From: Ichthyophonus hoferi
Lineage: Eukaryota; Opisthokonta; Ichthyosporea; Ichthyophonida; Ichthyophonidae
DNA length: 64,000 bases
NCBI GenBank assembly: GCA_002751075.1
Contig: NAOQ01000111.1
Span: 91,189 to 155,188 of the forward strand
Direction: 5' to 3'
In this document: piece by piece, positions 11,952 to 25,548 of the stretch
Position numbering within the stretch: the stretch's first letter is position 1
Layout of the letters: every line of letters starts with the position of its first letter
Made by a program: the position numbers and the translations under genes
The notes under the pieces: generated by a model
What the model was told of the DNA's origin: nothing
The model's input: the letters and a program-made list of their open reading frames with translations, nothing else
The model's database searches: none

Positions 11952-14900
11952 ATGGCAAAGCCCCAAATGGGTAAAGGGCCCAGAAAAGGTGCCCTGCAAA
12001 AGAAAAATGGTGGTGGTTCAGCGGCGTCCATGAAGGCAGGGGCTGGAAAGCCAACAAAAAAAGGAACGGGAAACAAAGGAAAGGCCCCTAAGGTACAGAC
12101 ATTATTGTAGTATAATAGTGAGCACAGCATATATTTTAGTTTGCTTATGGTTTTTCCAAACATTACTGCGGAACTATTCAAACTGAGAGAGTAAGGATTT
12201 TAACAAGGACATGGGATATGTAATAATTGTACCTAGCATGGCAAGAGGGGTAGATGTGGACTGAGAGAGAGGGGTTGAAGGTAAACAAAGGGTTGAGAAG
12301 AGCATGCTTGTTGTGTGCTTTTATCCTTATCTGTATATATGAGCATCAACGGGATTAGGCTCGGAAGTGGACGCATAAAAGATAGGGAAGACACTGAAAA
12401 CCCGTCCAGAGAAACTGCCTATATAATTATATTTATTATTTATATCTATGCTTGTTCGTGTGTACATGAGAATATTCACAGATGCACTAGCAAACACTCT
12501 TCGTTATATAATTGTGGCCAAATTAATCTACATAAGCTATACATACAAAGTTAAGTACCAAAACATAATTTCACTTTAAGTACCCACACATATATAAAAA
12601 TGCCACCAGGTATATGTTTCACGCTGTATACTATACGCTTCTTAGCAAATCTCTCTATATTAAATATAAATATGTATACTTGAACAAGCACATAAATGAT
12701 AATCATATCCCCTTATCATTCCTATAGCCTGCCATCAATGAGGTAGATTCAGGTAGTTCGGATGGTGAGGTTGACTACGAGGATCTTGAAGACCTGGACG
12801 TTAATTTCCTGGCAAGTATGGATCGTGAAGCAATATCAAAGACTATTACGTGAGTGTTCTCATTGGATCTCCTTGTGATGTCGTGGCTGCAATAGTGTGA
12901 TTGTTGTATGCACGTTGTCTATACTTTGACAAAGGTGTATTTAATGGAGAAATACACAGGTTATAATATGATATGAGTTATATATATAATGGGCGCAGGT
13001 TAATTATATTTTTACACGCATTACAACATAAAGTAGTATGATTATTGTTGTTCTTAGAAAACATAAATGAGGGAAGGCAAAATAGGCGGAAAGACCGTGA
13101 CTACTAGGTTATTTCTGCATCCATCAAAAGAATGAAGGGTATAAGGTTAATCATACATTTGATATCTAGTGTACGTACATAGTGTATATCTGAAAGTATC
13201 TCTGTTACTGTGTTAGCTTGTACCTTTACTAATTAAATGAAGCCATGTTGATCTATAATATAAGTACAACCTTAACCAAAAAATAATTATTAAAATCACC
13301 TATACTTAACTATCAATCTACTGACCTTATATTCACACCTGTGTGAATAGCTATAGGTATAGATAGGTTTGCTTATCACACAGTATCTACGTTTTGCTAT
13401 AGTTTTATAATTTTTATTAAGCCTATTCTCTTTTCTACATGCATATGAAACTCACATATACGTATAGATATAGATATAGATATACACATACACGTAAGTT
13501 TGTTATCTTTATGCACCTATCCTAATATTTGGCTGTTTCCATCATAGTCTAGAAGCCAAGCAAGCAGAATTAGCGAAGGCTAAAGCCCTTGGCGTCAAAC
13601 AAGAGCAAACAATGCAGAAGAGAAAGAGAAAGGTATAGAAACTGTGTAATAATTAACCAATCCATACCATTTAGTCTTGTATTTTGGCTGCTTACTTGTT
13701 ACGGATCCATTACTACTTCTAGTTCAGGGTGTGGTTTCTACATGTCCTGGTAGATGCGGGCCATATAGCATATTGAAAATGTTATTTATCAAGCTAATAT
13801 GCATGACCTCTATGGGTTGGAGGAGAGAGATTGTTGTATAGACACCCAAAGACGTGGATGGGTGGGATATGTAGTTTAATGCATACATGCTTGATTGTAT
13901 ACTTGTATTTTTGTCGTACAGGAAACATTTTTATTTTGGCTTTTAGATATATGCATATACATAATATCTAGCTACATCCACATCCTACTCCCAACAGAGA
14001 ATACTTTGTCTACCAATGCAGTATACCTAAATATACATATACGTAAACATGCACATACATATGACTTAGTATTTCCCCATACATACCCATACATAGGAGG
14101 ACAGTGAAGATGAGGAGATGGTGCATGAAAAGAAACCTCGTTCTGCAGCCAAAATAAAGGACGAGCCCAAACGCATGCCTATCAAGGTGGGGGCTCGTAT
14201 CGTGGCACATGAACTACAACCAGGTGATGTAACCCTCCCACTATTATGTTGTATCTCTCTCCTATCCACCATTATTGGAGTCATCACAACTTGTCTAAAA
14301 ATTTGCACTGACATTCCTGAGTTGGCTTGCTGTTTCTCTTTGGGTGTCTCCACTCCTTAGACAAAGGATATTATTTCCCTTTTTATTTTATTCGTTTATA
14401 GCTTTATTGCATACTAACATGCATTATAATGCAGTTCAATTAATATTTGTTTGAGCTAGGCCACTGACAACTATTTATCACACAGAGTCTAAAGAGGAGA
14501 AGGAGAAGGAGAAAGAAATAGAGAGCGGGAGTGAGGAGATGTCAGAGGGAGAGGTTACTAGTGAGGATGAGGATGAGGAGATTGAAATGGAAGAGGGAGA
14601 GGAGGAGGAGGAGGAGGAAGAGCCCGAGGGTATGTATTTCAGTAAGGGGTGGGTAGGGGCTGTTCTTAGCTAAGGTGTTGTAACGTGTGCTATATATACG
14701 GGGAAAGGTGTGGTCAATTATAGGCAGGCTGCTCATTGTGTGCTTAGGTGTATGATGTTTTGGTTAATAGACCTAGTCTTTTGATGGAACGGAAAATAAA
14801 AGGATGTCGCGGGATAGAAGATGTTGTATTAGTAAGGTTTGTGCAGACATAGCTTGATGGTGATTATGTCTGGCTGTTTGTGGATTGTATTTGTGCGAAT

Positions 14901-17900
14901 AATATAAGTATAAGTGTATACAATTATTTTGACAGATAAGCACGTGTATACACTACTCCTATATACTTATTGTTTAATTGAGACGAACATATTAATTCCT
15001 TGCTAGTATTCTCATACGGCTTCATATACTACGTTGTACCACATTTTCCCATAACATTGCTGATAACATTTACTTATACACATTACACATTATGCTCCAT
15101 TATTGACGACAATCTCACGTCCCATCTATACACACTATATACTATATACACTATATACTGCTATTACTATATACACAGGCATGACAGCCGTACAGATAGC
15201 TCTAGCATCACGTGCCACCATTCTTAAGGCTAAGGATGACATTGCACGTATATCACTCAACATTCTTGCCGACTCCGACGCCAATGTAATACCTCCCTGT
15301 TGATGAATTATGTTATGAAATTCTATACATTCTATATATATTGTTTTTATCTTGGCTTACTCATTCAAGCCTCATGAACATAACTAGTATTTTTTATTGT
15401 AATACTTGCATAGATGCCTATTTGCCTGCATACATACATATTGTATAATATATACATTTCCGCCTATTTGTCGACCTGATCTTCTCTGTTTTGTTGATAT
15501 GTTTATAAATGAGTGGTTTATCAGTAACCCGAGTTTACTTTTATATAAAAATATTCAAGACATTAGTTGTTAAAAACAAAACACTGTACTGTAATTCATT
15601 TTTGGAACTATAAGCGAGTCTATTCAGCTCTTTGGCTTGCAGTCAGAAGACCATTTAACAATAAAACACCAGAGGCGAAAGCAAGTAGATTAGTCTAAAG
15701 CTGTCTCAATTAGAAGCCTAATCAAAAGATAATATCATGTAGTTTGATTGGTAATGAGATTGTAGTAATCCTCAACCTGCATGTATATATATGTATGTAT
15801 ATACCTATACAACACGCTAATATGTCCAAGTGTGATAGAGACGGACCACTGTAAAATCATGGCTGGGCTATATATAGCCACACTATAAAGTACATGACTA
15901 CTAACGTATCTATCTCTGCCTCACCCCATTCCCCACTTTCTAGATAAATGATCTGAAAAAACTCCACGCATTTGCGGCCGATGGCACCTCTGATGGTCGG
16001 ATTAGAAAAATGGCGATTGTATCATTGTTGTCTGTATTTAAGGATATCTTACCCGGGTGTGTATACAACATTATAATATTTTATAATATAGTATAGTGTA
16101 ATGCAATATAGTGTAGTATAGTGTAATGTAATATAGTATAGTATAGTATAGTATAGTATAATGTAATATAATGTAGTATAGTATAGTATAATGTAATATA
16201 ATGTAGTATAGTATAGGATAATATACAACGCCATTGATTTATAAGCATAGTAAGATACATATCAGGCCCGATGATCTCTCCATTTATGCTTCTATACGTG
16301 TGTACCTTTCTACATCAATGTGTATCTCTTGTTGTTCTCAATTACTCTATTCGAATATATCGTAATATTGAGTTCTGTTATCATTTATTATTATGTTTAA
16401 ATCCCCCTGGTGATATATATATGTTGACTCCACTCCTATCCCATATACACCAGTTATCGTATGCGCTTACCAACCAATGAAGAGAAAAAGGTAAAACTAA
16501 GTAAAGAGGTCAAGAAATTGCGTCTTTATGAAGGAAACCTGTTGGGATCATATCAAAAATACTTGCAGCTCTTACATAAGTTCCTTGAAGGTGAGTGCCA
16601 ATGACTCTATAAACAGATATAGGATTTGCAGCAAATAGATGAGAGAATATAGCAGAACCTCTCACAGTAGGGCTCATTCATAGCTATTTTCTTTCCCTTC
16701 ACCAGCGGTGTAAACCCAGTACTATAGACCAATATTGTTATACACCTATATATTTATTCACTCTGGGCACATACAGCCTATCACCGCAGGGTGAAAGCCC
16801 ACAAAGAAGGAAAGGTAGTTGAAGACATGGCCGAGATACAGGGATTAGCGACCCTTAGTGTACGGTGCCTATGCGATATGCTCTTGGCTAGAGTTGATTT
16901 CAACTTCACCAATAACATTATTCAAACCCTTCTCCCTGCTGCTCTATCTCAGCTTCCAGAGGTATATAACTACACCTGTTTTTTTTTCCATACTTCTTTT
17001 CTAACAGTATTCCGGCATCTTTCAGGACATTAGCCATCTAAGTACAATTTACCCTTCCTGCTTGTGTGAAGACCTTGTATAATTCATTTTAAAAATGACA
17101 TTAATGCAGTTTTTTCTAGAATATTATTACCTTTATATATCTGTATGAGACGGAGATATTAACTGTGTATGCACTGGTAACTGATCCACCGCTCTCAGGC
17201 CCTGCCTAAAGTGTGTGAAACCTTAAGGGAGTTATTTGCAAGAGACACTCGCATGTTTACTACCTTGGAGACTGTGCGTACTGTGGCCAATCTGGCCAAG
17301 TCTCACAACTACAACATTCCTCCAGAGGTATATTTAACACGTTTTCCATATATATATATATATACTGTGCATTTCATACTGTCTTTATATACGTTTGTTA
17401 CGTTTCTATCTTGTTTTATTTCAATTCTCAATTCATTAAATTGTAAAAAAATATGTTACTTGGTTGTGTTGTACCCTACTCTATATATTTATGTATGCTT
17501 TTTTCTATTTTGTATTTACTTGGTTTTATTGTTACATTCCTAAGTGGTCGTAATATAAATATATACTATGTTGTCAATGTGTTTTGGTGTTTTTTTTTTT
17601 TAAAAAAAAAAGGAAATGATGATTACCGTAAAAGGTCTGAGCGCTCAGTAGTTAGGAAATGGGAATATATTTGGATCCAGAATTGTTTGTTTTTTCCATT
17701 GGAACAAAGTTATTCGAGTGGGTGATCAAACAAGATCCTATATTAATGCGGAGTTATTGCAAGATAACAATGTAGGGTGCGAGGCCGAGTGTCATTTCCT
17801 TGAGATATAGGATGCCACAACGATTGACCACCCATATGAAATGAACTGTTAGCTTTCCCATTTCAAACCTGCGGAGTGTGCAAATGATCACAAATTAAAT

Positions 17901-20900
17901 GCTGATCCTTTTTTTCCACATTTTGTTTTTGTTTTTTTTCGCCTGTTGTTGTACACTTTGCTTTTGCTGCATGTCTCTGGGTTTAAAAACCCAACCCAAT
18001 CCCTTCTGACGGCTATGTGTGCGGCAAACTGTCATACAGTTGGTGGAAACATTCGATGCGCTGATATTCTCGGAGGAGCTACTGGACACCAGTATTAACC
18101 CTATTAACAACAAGCGATCTGGCCCGCCAACTCATATCTCAAGGAAAAGCAGAAAGGTGACTCAATTATTCATCTTTCACGCCACTAACCTATGTGTATA
18201 TACGTATATACGCTGATGTTTTCTCTTCTGCGTTGCAATATACCATATTCATATACGTACATAGAGCATTGTTCTTGCTTCTGATTACCCTTTTCCGTTA
18301 TCTTCACGGACAATATCTCTGATGCCATTCGTTATTTTATTTTATTCTCGCCACATATCTATAACACCAGTGTCATCTAGTTTGAATCTTATTTATTCTT
18401 AGGACACTCCTACCCTGTCAATTTTTTCTTTGTTCTGCCAACTCTATGTAACTGATCTCTTTGATACCCGTAGAAAAATAAAGAGGATAAGTTGTTGGAG
18501 CAGGAATTGGAAATGGCATCGGCTGAAAACAACAAACAGGAAATGAAACGCACGGTATGAATGCTATAAATACATTGTTTTATATATGTATGTGTGTATG
18601 TGTATAGAGGCTTTATGAATGAGAAAGCGAACATTTAGGTAGTCTTTATGTGTTATTGGCAGCAGTTATAAATTGGAATATCCGTAGGTTTATAAGTACA
18701 TGTCGATATGGGTATGCTGTGTATTAATTCCTATACAAAAAATGAAGAATGTATAAAGTTCCTTGATAGTTTTGAAATGGGTTCGTGTTAAAGTTACTTG
18801 TAATATTCAAAACATGAAAGACCGCAATAGAGTGATGATTTTCTCTTCCTTTTAACTGATGCGCAACTTTGGCCACAGCAAACGGAGATTCTCAAATTAC
18901 TGTTCCTGACATACTTCAGAGTTTTAAAAACTTCTGGAACTTCTCCTATGCTTCCGGCGGTACTGAAGGGGCTCTCACTGTAAGTAGTATTTACTACTTT
19001 CTCCACTATACCACATCCACGTACTTTCTCTACTATACCACATCCACGTACTTTCTCTACTATACCACATCCACGTACTTTCTCTACTATACCACATCCA
19101 CGTACTTTCTCCACTATACCACATCCACGGGAAATCCATCTATTTATTGTCCTCTCCACCTCTTTCTTCCCCTCTCTCTCCTGAGCATGTTCAATGATTT
19201 ATTGAATAGCTATTCATAACAATGTATGAGCCTAACAAACCCTCATCGCTCAACTCTCGCATATACCTCCCTCTCCTATACTTTTTTCACCTACAGTCAC
19301 GCACACCTAATCAACGTGGACTTCTTTGTGGATTTATTGGCCACCCTTTCTCATCTGTTGTCACTCGGCAACCTCTCCTACGAGAGCTCGTTACACTGTG
19401 TACAAACTGCCTTTGCCATTGTCACCGGTCAAGGTAGGTTTGTATGGATGCTTTTTCTCGGGCTCTTTTTATAATCTGGTCAAAGTGGGGTTTACCTAAT
19501 TGGTTTTGACAGCCTTTGTATGCATACAGACGAATTGTAATAATAACCGCTACGGTATGCATTGCTTTATGATACTAGCAGTGTGGTTATACATAGTTGA
19601 TCCTATCTTACCTTAACTCCAATGCAATAGTTCATGACTTTGTGGAGAATGGTTACTATAGAATAAGTGCACAGTAAATATAGGCTGGTTTAATAGTACC
19701 CTTTCCAAGTAAACCAATACATGTACAGTTCTTAAAACATAAGAATTTATCGCATACAGTTATTCATCAAACCATGCATAGAAACTGGGATTGAACTTAC
19801 GTACTAACTGTCATTGTTATCAAACGAGAATGAAACTAATATATAGGCATAATGTAATACAGGGGCGGTGTTGACTATCGATACCAAGGATGTCTTTACC
19901 CATCTCTACGCGCTTATTGCACAGGCACCCGCTCAACAACAACATCTTCCTTTGTTAGTCAAATGCCTTATGGCCATGCAGTCTCAAAATCACATGGTAT
20001 GTAAGCATGAGCTTACACTTCTATGTTTTTTTGAGATAATTTGTTTTAGTGATGGTAAATGATATATATATGCATGCTTCGTTGTGTTTTAACAGATTTA
20101 TACCGGCGGCCATTCAGTTGAAACTATATATATCTCACATTATGCCCAACCCACCCAACACAACTTGTGTATACAGCTCACTATATCAAGGGTAGCCAGT
20201 TTTGTAAAGAGGATCTTTTCTGTGGTCCTACAACTTTCTGGAGGCAATGCCTTGGGCCTGATGGCTATGGCCAATAATCTCATGCAGGTGTGTGCGTGTG
20301 TGTATGTATAGGAAAGTGCAAGTAGAGAAGTTGTATGACATGGGATTTTGTATCATCTTTTTTGACTTGTTTTGTTATGGCGTTCAGCAAATGTAATACA
20401 TATGTGGACTACTATACTATACTATACTCACCTAACTGTAAATTGTTTTTCCCACATGGTTTGCTTTGATGGATATCTACTCATATACAAGTGTATATGC
20501 GTGCTTATGATTTAATTTAACATATCAGCCCCATTATCATTTATAAAAAGAGATTTGTTGCTACAAAGCATTGGCATAGTATTATGTGTTTTGACACAAC
20601 ACCTGCACTCCCTGCTACTCCTTTCTTTTACTGTTCTCCTTTTTTTCGGTTTATACATTTAGCAACCCTCATCTCATCGCCATCTGAACTAATTTTTAAA
20701 CTATACTTTAATTGACATATCTTGGTTTCAAATACGTAGAGGCAAGCGCGTGTACTGGGTCTCCTAGAGAGTGAAGGTATCGGTGCAGGCATTTTTCTTC
20801 CTGAAGCCACCGACCCAGAGACCGCTAATGCTATTGCTGGTGGGCTGTGGGAGCTGCACATGTTGAGGGTAAGTACCAGGTAAATGTACATGTATGTTTA

Positions 20901-22443
20901 GGACTGGTTAGGCTGTATATATTTGCTGGAAGGCTGTGATGTATAAGCTCTTTTGACCTGGCTCTATCTCTGTACAATATCTAGAAGATGTGTTAGTTTA
21001 TTTGAGGAAAACCCCTTTGCTACAATAATGACTTTGATTAGAAAGAGGAACAGGTATGGAGGTAAACCTAATAGTCGTAGCACCAACCAATGCCCCTATC
21101 TGGGCCCGGTTGTTGACAGGCACTAACAAGAATATATCTCTTACGCATTTATATACAGAAACATCCCCACCCAGCTGTGGCCTTAATGGCACAGCATCTA
21201 ATGGGAAAACCTCAGACGGACGCAGCTACTGGTAGAACGACTCTACTTCCCCCTGGTCTGCGTAAAGCGCCAGGCGTCCTCCTGCAAGTATGAATCCTAT
21301 TTTATTTCCTTTAACATTTATTATGTAATGTATTTGTATGTCCCAATACATAAACTATGCTAACTTTGTGTTGGTGTGCTATTATATTTTTTCACTCTTA
21401 TTTACACCGGTAACTTAGAATCAAGAGTTGCAATACTAGGGGCATGTACGAGCGACTGATAGAATATGCAACAATAGTTTAAATGAAATGCGAGGGTGAT
21501 GGACCCACTGCATGTACAGCCTCTGGACCCTTTCAGTATTGCCTAGTTAGCCTTTAGTTTAAGGGTAGCTACCTAGTGACTTTCTAATCAATACTTACAC
21601 GGCCACTTGCAGGAATACGACAACAGTAAGGGAGGTTTCAACCCACAGATTCAGCCCCCTCGTCAGCACCCAAGGGCAAAGGCATTGGCCAAGGTTGCTG
21701 TATGTACTACCTCCCTCTACTCCGCTGTACCCTATATACTCTATACCCATACACACGTGTATACTGTACATAATATAAGAGATATATGCAGTTTCACATG
21801 TAATTTCCTTACTCATGTAAATACAATTCCTCTTAGCCTTTTCTTCTATATGCTCTTATATTTAACCCCTGTTATTTATTGCACTTGATATTCTTTGATC
21901 CAATAGGTTTGTCCATTCCTAGGCAATACATGCTATTATGTCACTGCAACCCCTGTCTTCTCTCAACTCTAGACCATTACCTACATGAACTTCCTTTACT
22001 TAGCCATTCTACTGTTTTAATTGTTATTCCAATTTATTCATTATTTATTTACCTATAATGTCGTATCATTAGACAAGCTCCTAAATTAAAACTGCTTGCC
22101 AATCATAGCACCACATTACTTATTATCTTTATACTCTTCATAACATGTATTATTAATCATCTACAGGCATTATCTTACGTCTTAGAAGCTTAAAATATAT
22201 TAGTTTTTGGCCTGTAGTTTGTTGAAAGGGGGTCTGATGGACTGATAGATTATTTCCACGGGTATATAGAATGGCGGAGAGATGGTGTTTGCCTGCCTGA
22301 GAGTGAATGATGATAAAGAAGCCCCCGCCTTGCCGGTGGTAGACCACGAAAAACTGAAAGCCTCTATAGCAAGGCTGTTGAAAAAGGTTTGGAGACGAAA
22401 TTCCCTTTTTTCGCCTGTTTCACACTTGATTCTTTTTTTCTAG
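11952..22443 (+). CDS. NOC3L: nucleolar complex protein 3 (NOC3/NOC3L)
   Basis: Nucleolar protein that with NOC2 forms a complex needed for pre-60S ribosome maturation and export; yeast Noc3 also acts in replication licensing. Exons: 11952-12092, 12728-12849, 13548-13632, 14097-14223, 14486-14629, 15179-15285, 15944-16056, 16454-16590, 16777-16961, 17199-17327, 18040-18156, 18474-18554, 18879-18979, 19297-19433, 19863-19996, 20177-20287, 20740-20868, 21159-21287, 21613-21699, 22270-22443. Phases fit throughout and give about 829 aa; human NOC3L has about 800. A Lys/Gly-rich start and an acidic Glu-rich stretch (exon 5) precede the conserved core: [98 protein letters not shown] and a [10 protein letters not shown] motif, matching NOC3L in order. 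The last exon is least certain: it is in phase and ends at TAG, but its C-terminus resembles nothing I recall. Confidence 0.93.
16060..16225. repeat. TATAGTATAATGTAATA tandem array in NOC3 intron
   Basis: Degenerate units of AGTATAGTATAATGTAATATAATGT type just after the exon 7 donor. This resembles the array in the XRN2 intron at 3.8-4.2 kb in motif but not in unit length. Confidence 0.75.
17615..17890. other. relatively GC-richer block inside NOC3 intron
   Basis: Within the 712-bp intron between exons 10 and 11, after a T-run/A-run, composition becomes more balanced. The block contains ATGATGA and CTGAG near its start and GGCCGAG later. No complete snoRNA or snRNA could be assembled from it: the C-box-like and CTGA motifs are only about 20 nt apart and no second D box follows at the usual distance. 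Confidence 0.25.
18995..19129. repeat. five perfect-phase 27-bp tandem repeats in NOC3 intron
   Basis: Five units of 27 bp (TACTTTCTCTACTATACC plus ACATCCACG) in register at 18995, 19022, 19049, 19076 and 19103. Only T/C differences at one site separate outer from inner units. The length is a multiple of three, so frames stay open on both strands, but the array starts 15 bp after an exon 13 donor fixed by the NOC3 alignment and is intronic. Confidence 0.95.
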
Positions 22444-25400
22444 TGTGCAGTTTTTCTGCAAATTTTCTATCCGAGTATTTTTTATTTGTCTAATTTTTAT
22501 CTGTGTAAGCCTCCACAACACCATTGGTTATATTGTAATTAAATTGTGACAAAAAACAACCATGTTTCAATATACACACAAGTATGAAATATGTATAGTT
22601 TCTACAGTTTCATGGTCGTTTCTTCTTTTTTTCCTGTACAACGAGAAATATACACAGACGGAATCTTGTTAAACAATTAATCGGCCAGGAATCACCTCTT
22701 TTATGATCTTTTTTGTTCTTCATGTACACCCATTTACATTTATATACACTTAAATAAAAATATTAAAACGTACGTGTATATGTAAAGACATCTAACATTC
22801 CTTTGCACGTTCATTCCTACAGACAAAGATGGTCCCAACCAATTAATAAAATGAGTGTACTATATGGAGATGACGGCCACCTAGCAGTTAGTTTATACAT
22901 AACTGTCAAGGAGGTGGTGGTAATGTGGAAGATGACCTCTACCTTTCTATCTGATTCCAGTTAAGCCCTCCTTCGACTCTGGCTGTCTTAAATATTTTTT
23001 GTCAGATTTAAATAGTTTGGTAGTTTGGTTTGGTATGCTACCACATCACATGATTACTATTCAAATTCGTTTACATTGTCCACGCACTTTGTGTCAATTT
23101 CTTATCCTCATTAGGATAACTATTGTACTATATGTATACGCTTATATACGTGGCCGTATTTAAAGAAGAAAAAAACATAATGCAACGTACATATGACTTT
23201 TGTTTGTTGATCCTGTATGTACTTAGGTGTACTGTGGCAATTTCTATAGAGCACGAGTCAGGGAAGCGAATTGCTTATAATCAATTTGGGGATATTTAGT
23301 TAGTAATACTGGGCATATATTTATTATTTCAAGTGTGGTGCTATCCATAAAAGCCAGAGCTGAAATAAAACATATATTGCGTGTACCTGGCGTGTATGCA
23401 GTATAATAAATAGTTCTAAAGCGATCATCTTTGGTTTCAAAATAATTGATCCTGGCACAAAATCAAGCAAGAGCAGTTGAATAAATATGTGACAGGATGG
23501 CGTTGTGTATAATATCATGCATGTATAAGTGTTAACCGGTATAGCGCGAGGATGAAAATAATCAACTAAGTGTAACTTGGTACCTCATGGGGGTTTTATG
23601 CACCATAAATTCGCATATGCTGCTTATTTGAATATGGTAGGATAGAATTGACACTGAACTTTCATTTTGGCCTTAACCCATGTGCTGTATCGAGTACGCT
23701 TTAAAGGTCAAACCTGGCTATATTTATTACCCAGTAACGGTTGTTGATTCTGTAAATATTCTTTGCAAAAAAACCCAACGATTTCTTTTCGTTGCCGTGT
23801 AAACATATTAAGACATCGTACAAAAGGTCAGAGAAACTTAGCGTGCTGTATTAATATAAAATGTTTGATTATATACGTAAGGTTATTACTGTCTTTTTTT
23901 TCTTTCTACCGCAAGTATTGCTGATCGAGCATATGTCGAACCAAACCTAATTAATACCTTATTATATAGATCTTAAATCAGTTGTGTAGTGTATATTACT
24001 ATTTAAACGCTCTTTTAATTCCTAAATTACTGTTAGAGTCATTATAGATAGATGCTCATTGTTCAAAAATTTGAAATGAAATATTGGTACTTCGCTTTTA
24101 ACACGAATCTATATTATTTTTCTGCAGGACCTATTAGTGAATAAATGTGGCCTCAGAAAATAATTGTGTGAAGACAGTTAACGGCTCACGTGGACTGCTT
24201 CGCATTAGGCATAGCCTGTAGTGCTCGGCAAAGCAGTGATAAACACGTTCCAGACAGTCAAAATGTTACAATATAGGCACATCATACACACCTAGATAGA
24301 GACAGTATTTTATTATATGGACATCTATTTCTATTTGTGAAAATGTTATGTCGCTATAACAATGCCAACACTATACATTGTTGTCATGACATGAAAATAA
24401 TATATAGTGTGGGCATTATAGTCATTAAAGATCTATCCCTTCATATTTTATAAATATAGATGGGAGACGTATAAGCCAACTTGCAATAGTTAGCATTCCG
24501 CATGTATATTATGCATGCATGTATGTATATGTAGGTATATATGTATATATATATATATATATTATTACGTGTATATATATGTACGTATGTATGTATGTAT
24601 ATATGTATGTATGTATGTGTGTATACATGCATCAATATATATCTGTTTGTGTTTACCTCCTCTTATATACGCCTTTGTTCTTTTATCCATTGCTGCTAAG
24701 AGCCAGTAGAGAGAGAGTAAACAAAGGATATTATTGGTCTTATAAATTGGCTCAGTAATGAGGCATTATCATTGGCAAGTTAAAATGATGAGATTTTTCT
24801 ATAAAATTAATCATATTGTGTCCATATAACGTAACAAAATCATTTCTGGGGGGTTTATAATATTTATTTGGGGCTTCATAGGCCAAGCTACATGAATTTT
24901 TAGCTAGTCTAAATTAGCTGGCTTTATTTAAAGTGATAGTTTTGTCATAACTAAATGATTGGGACACAAACGCGATCGCGATTTAATTGTAACTTTTTTC
25001 CGATACTTAGATTTTCTCCATGTACATATGCATATGTCTATATACGCATGTATATATGTGTACTGGCAGGTGTTTTGTTAGTAAGTACTCATTTTAATAT
25101 ATACTTTAGCTACTTGAAAGTTCTGTATTATCGAGTTCTTCTTAGTTTTGTTTTCTGTGCACATAATTACAGTATTTCATCTTCTTTAAGGTCTGAAACT
25201 TGACCCAGTTGATCTTTCTTATGTGGTTGTAGACAAGTTAAAGGTGTGTGTATTTTCTCTACCCCCGTATGTACGCACCTTTACTTCGGGATTTTTAAGA
25301 GTACCTGCGATAAATATCTAATTACAGGTAAATCTCTAGCTACTAACTTATGTCTAGTCTTAAACTAACTTCCAGCTGCAAATCACCGGATAGCTGCAAG

Positions 25401-25548
25401 CGTACATTCAGTTTATATGCCACTGCGTGGTGCTCGTGCTTATAGAAGTTCGCAATGTTAGAAATTTCTTTTAATAATAAACAAGTCTCCCCCACTGACC
25501 TTATGTTGTGTATATTTTCCATTCCCAAAGATTAATTTGGTTAGCAAC
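22444..25548. other. AT-rich intergenic between NOC3 and CK1
   Basis: NOC3 3' UTR, then AT-rich DNA. A candidate AATAAA is near 22752. No complete gene was recognised. A short exon-like stretch at about 25190-25242 was considered and not accepted as coding. The CK1 promoter must lie near 25.3-25.5 kb. Confidence 0.5.
24512..24632. repeat. (TATG)n/(TA)n microsatellite
   Basis: Run of ATGTATGT and TATATA units between NOC3 and the CK1 gene. Tyr/Val/Cys-rich frames through it are repeat artefacts. Confidence 0.9.

Noticed and set aside
17617-17645. C/D box snoRNA in the NOC3 intron
   Set aside because: ATGATGA and CTGA are only about 20 nt apart, with no second D box at 60-100 nt and no terminal stem.
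18995-19129. CRISPR-like array
   Set aside because: The units are head to tail without spacers, in a eukaryotic intron.
18794-19219. Frames with five nine-residue repeats on both strands
   Set aside because: Translation of the 27-bp intronic repeats; the plus-strand frame also reads NOC3 exon 13 out of frame.
24170-24245. tRNA-like or hairpin RNA gene
   Set aside because: GC-richer patch with a partial inverted repeat, but no T-loop, anticodon stem or A/B boxes could be placed.
25190-25242. Exon-like stretch upstream of CK1 (reads GLKLDPVDLSYVVVDKLK)
   Set aside because: It has AAG before it and GTGTGT after it, but no conserved similarity, and CK1 already has a natural start at 25549. It could be a 5' UTR exon.
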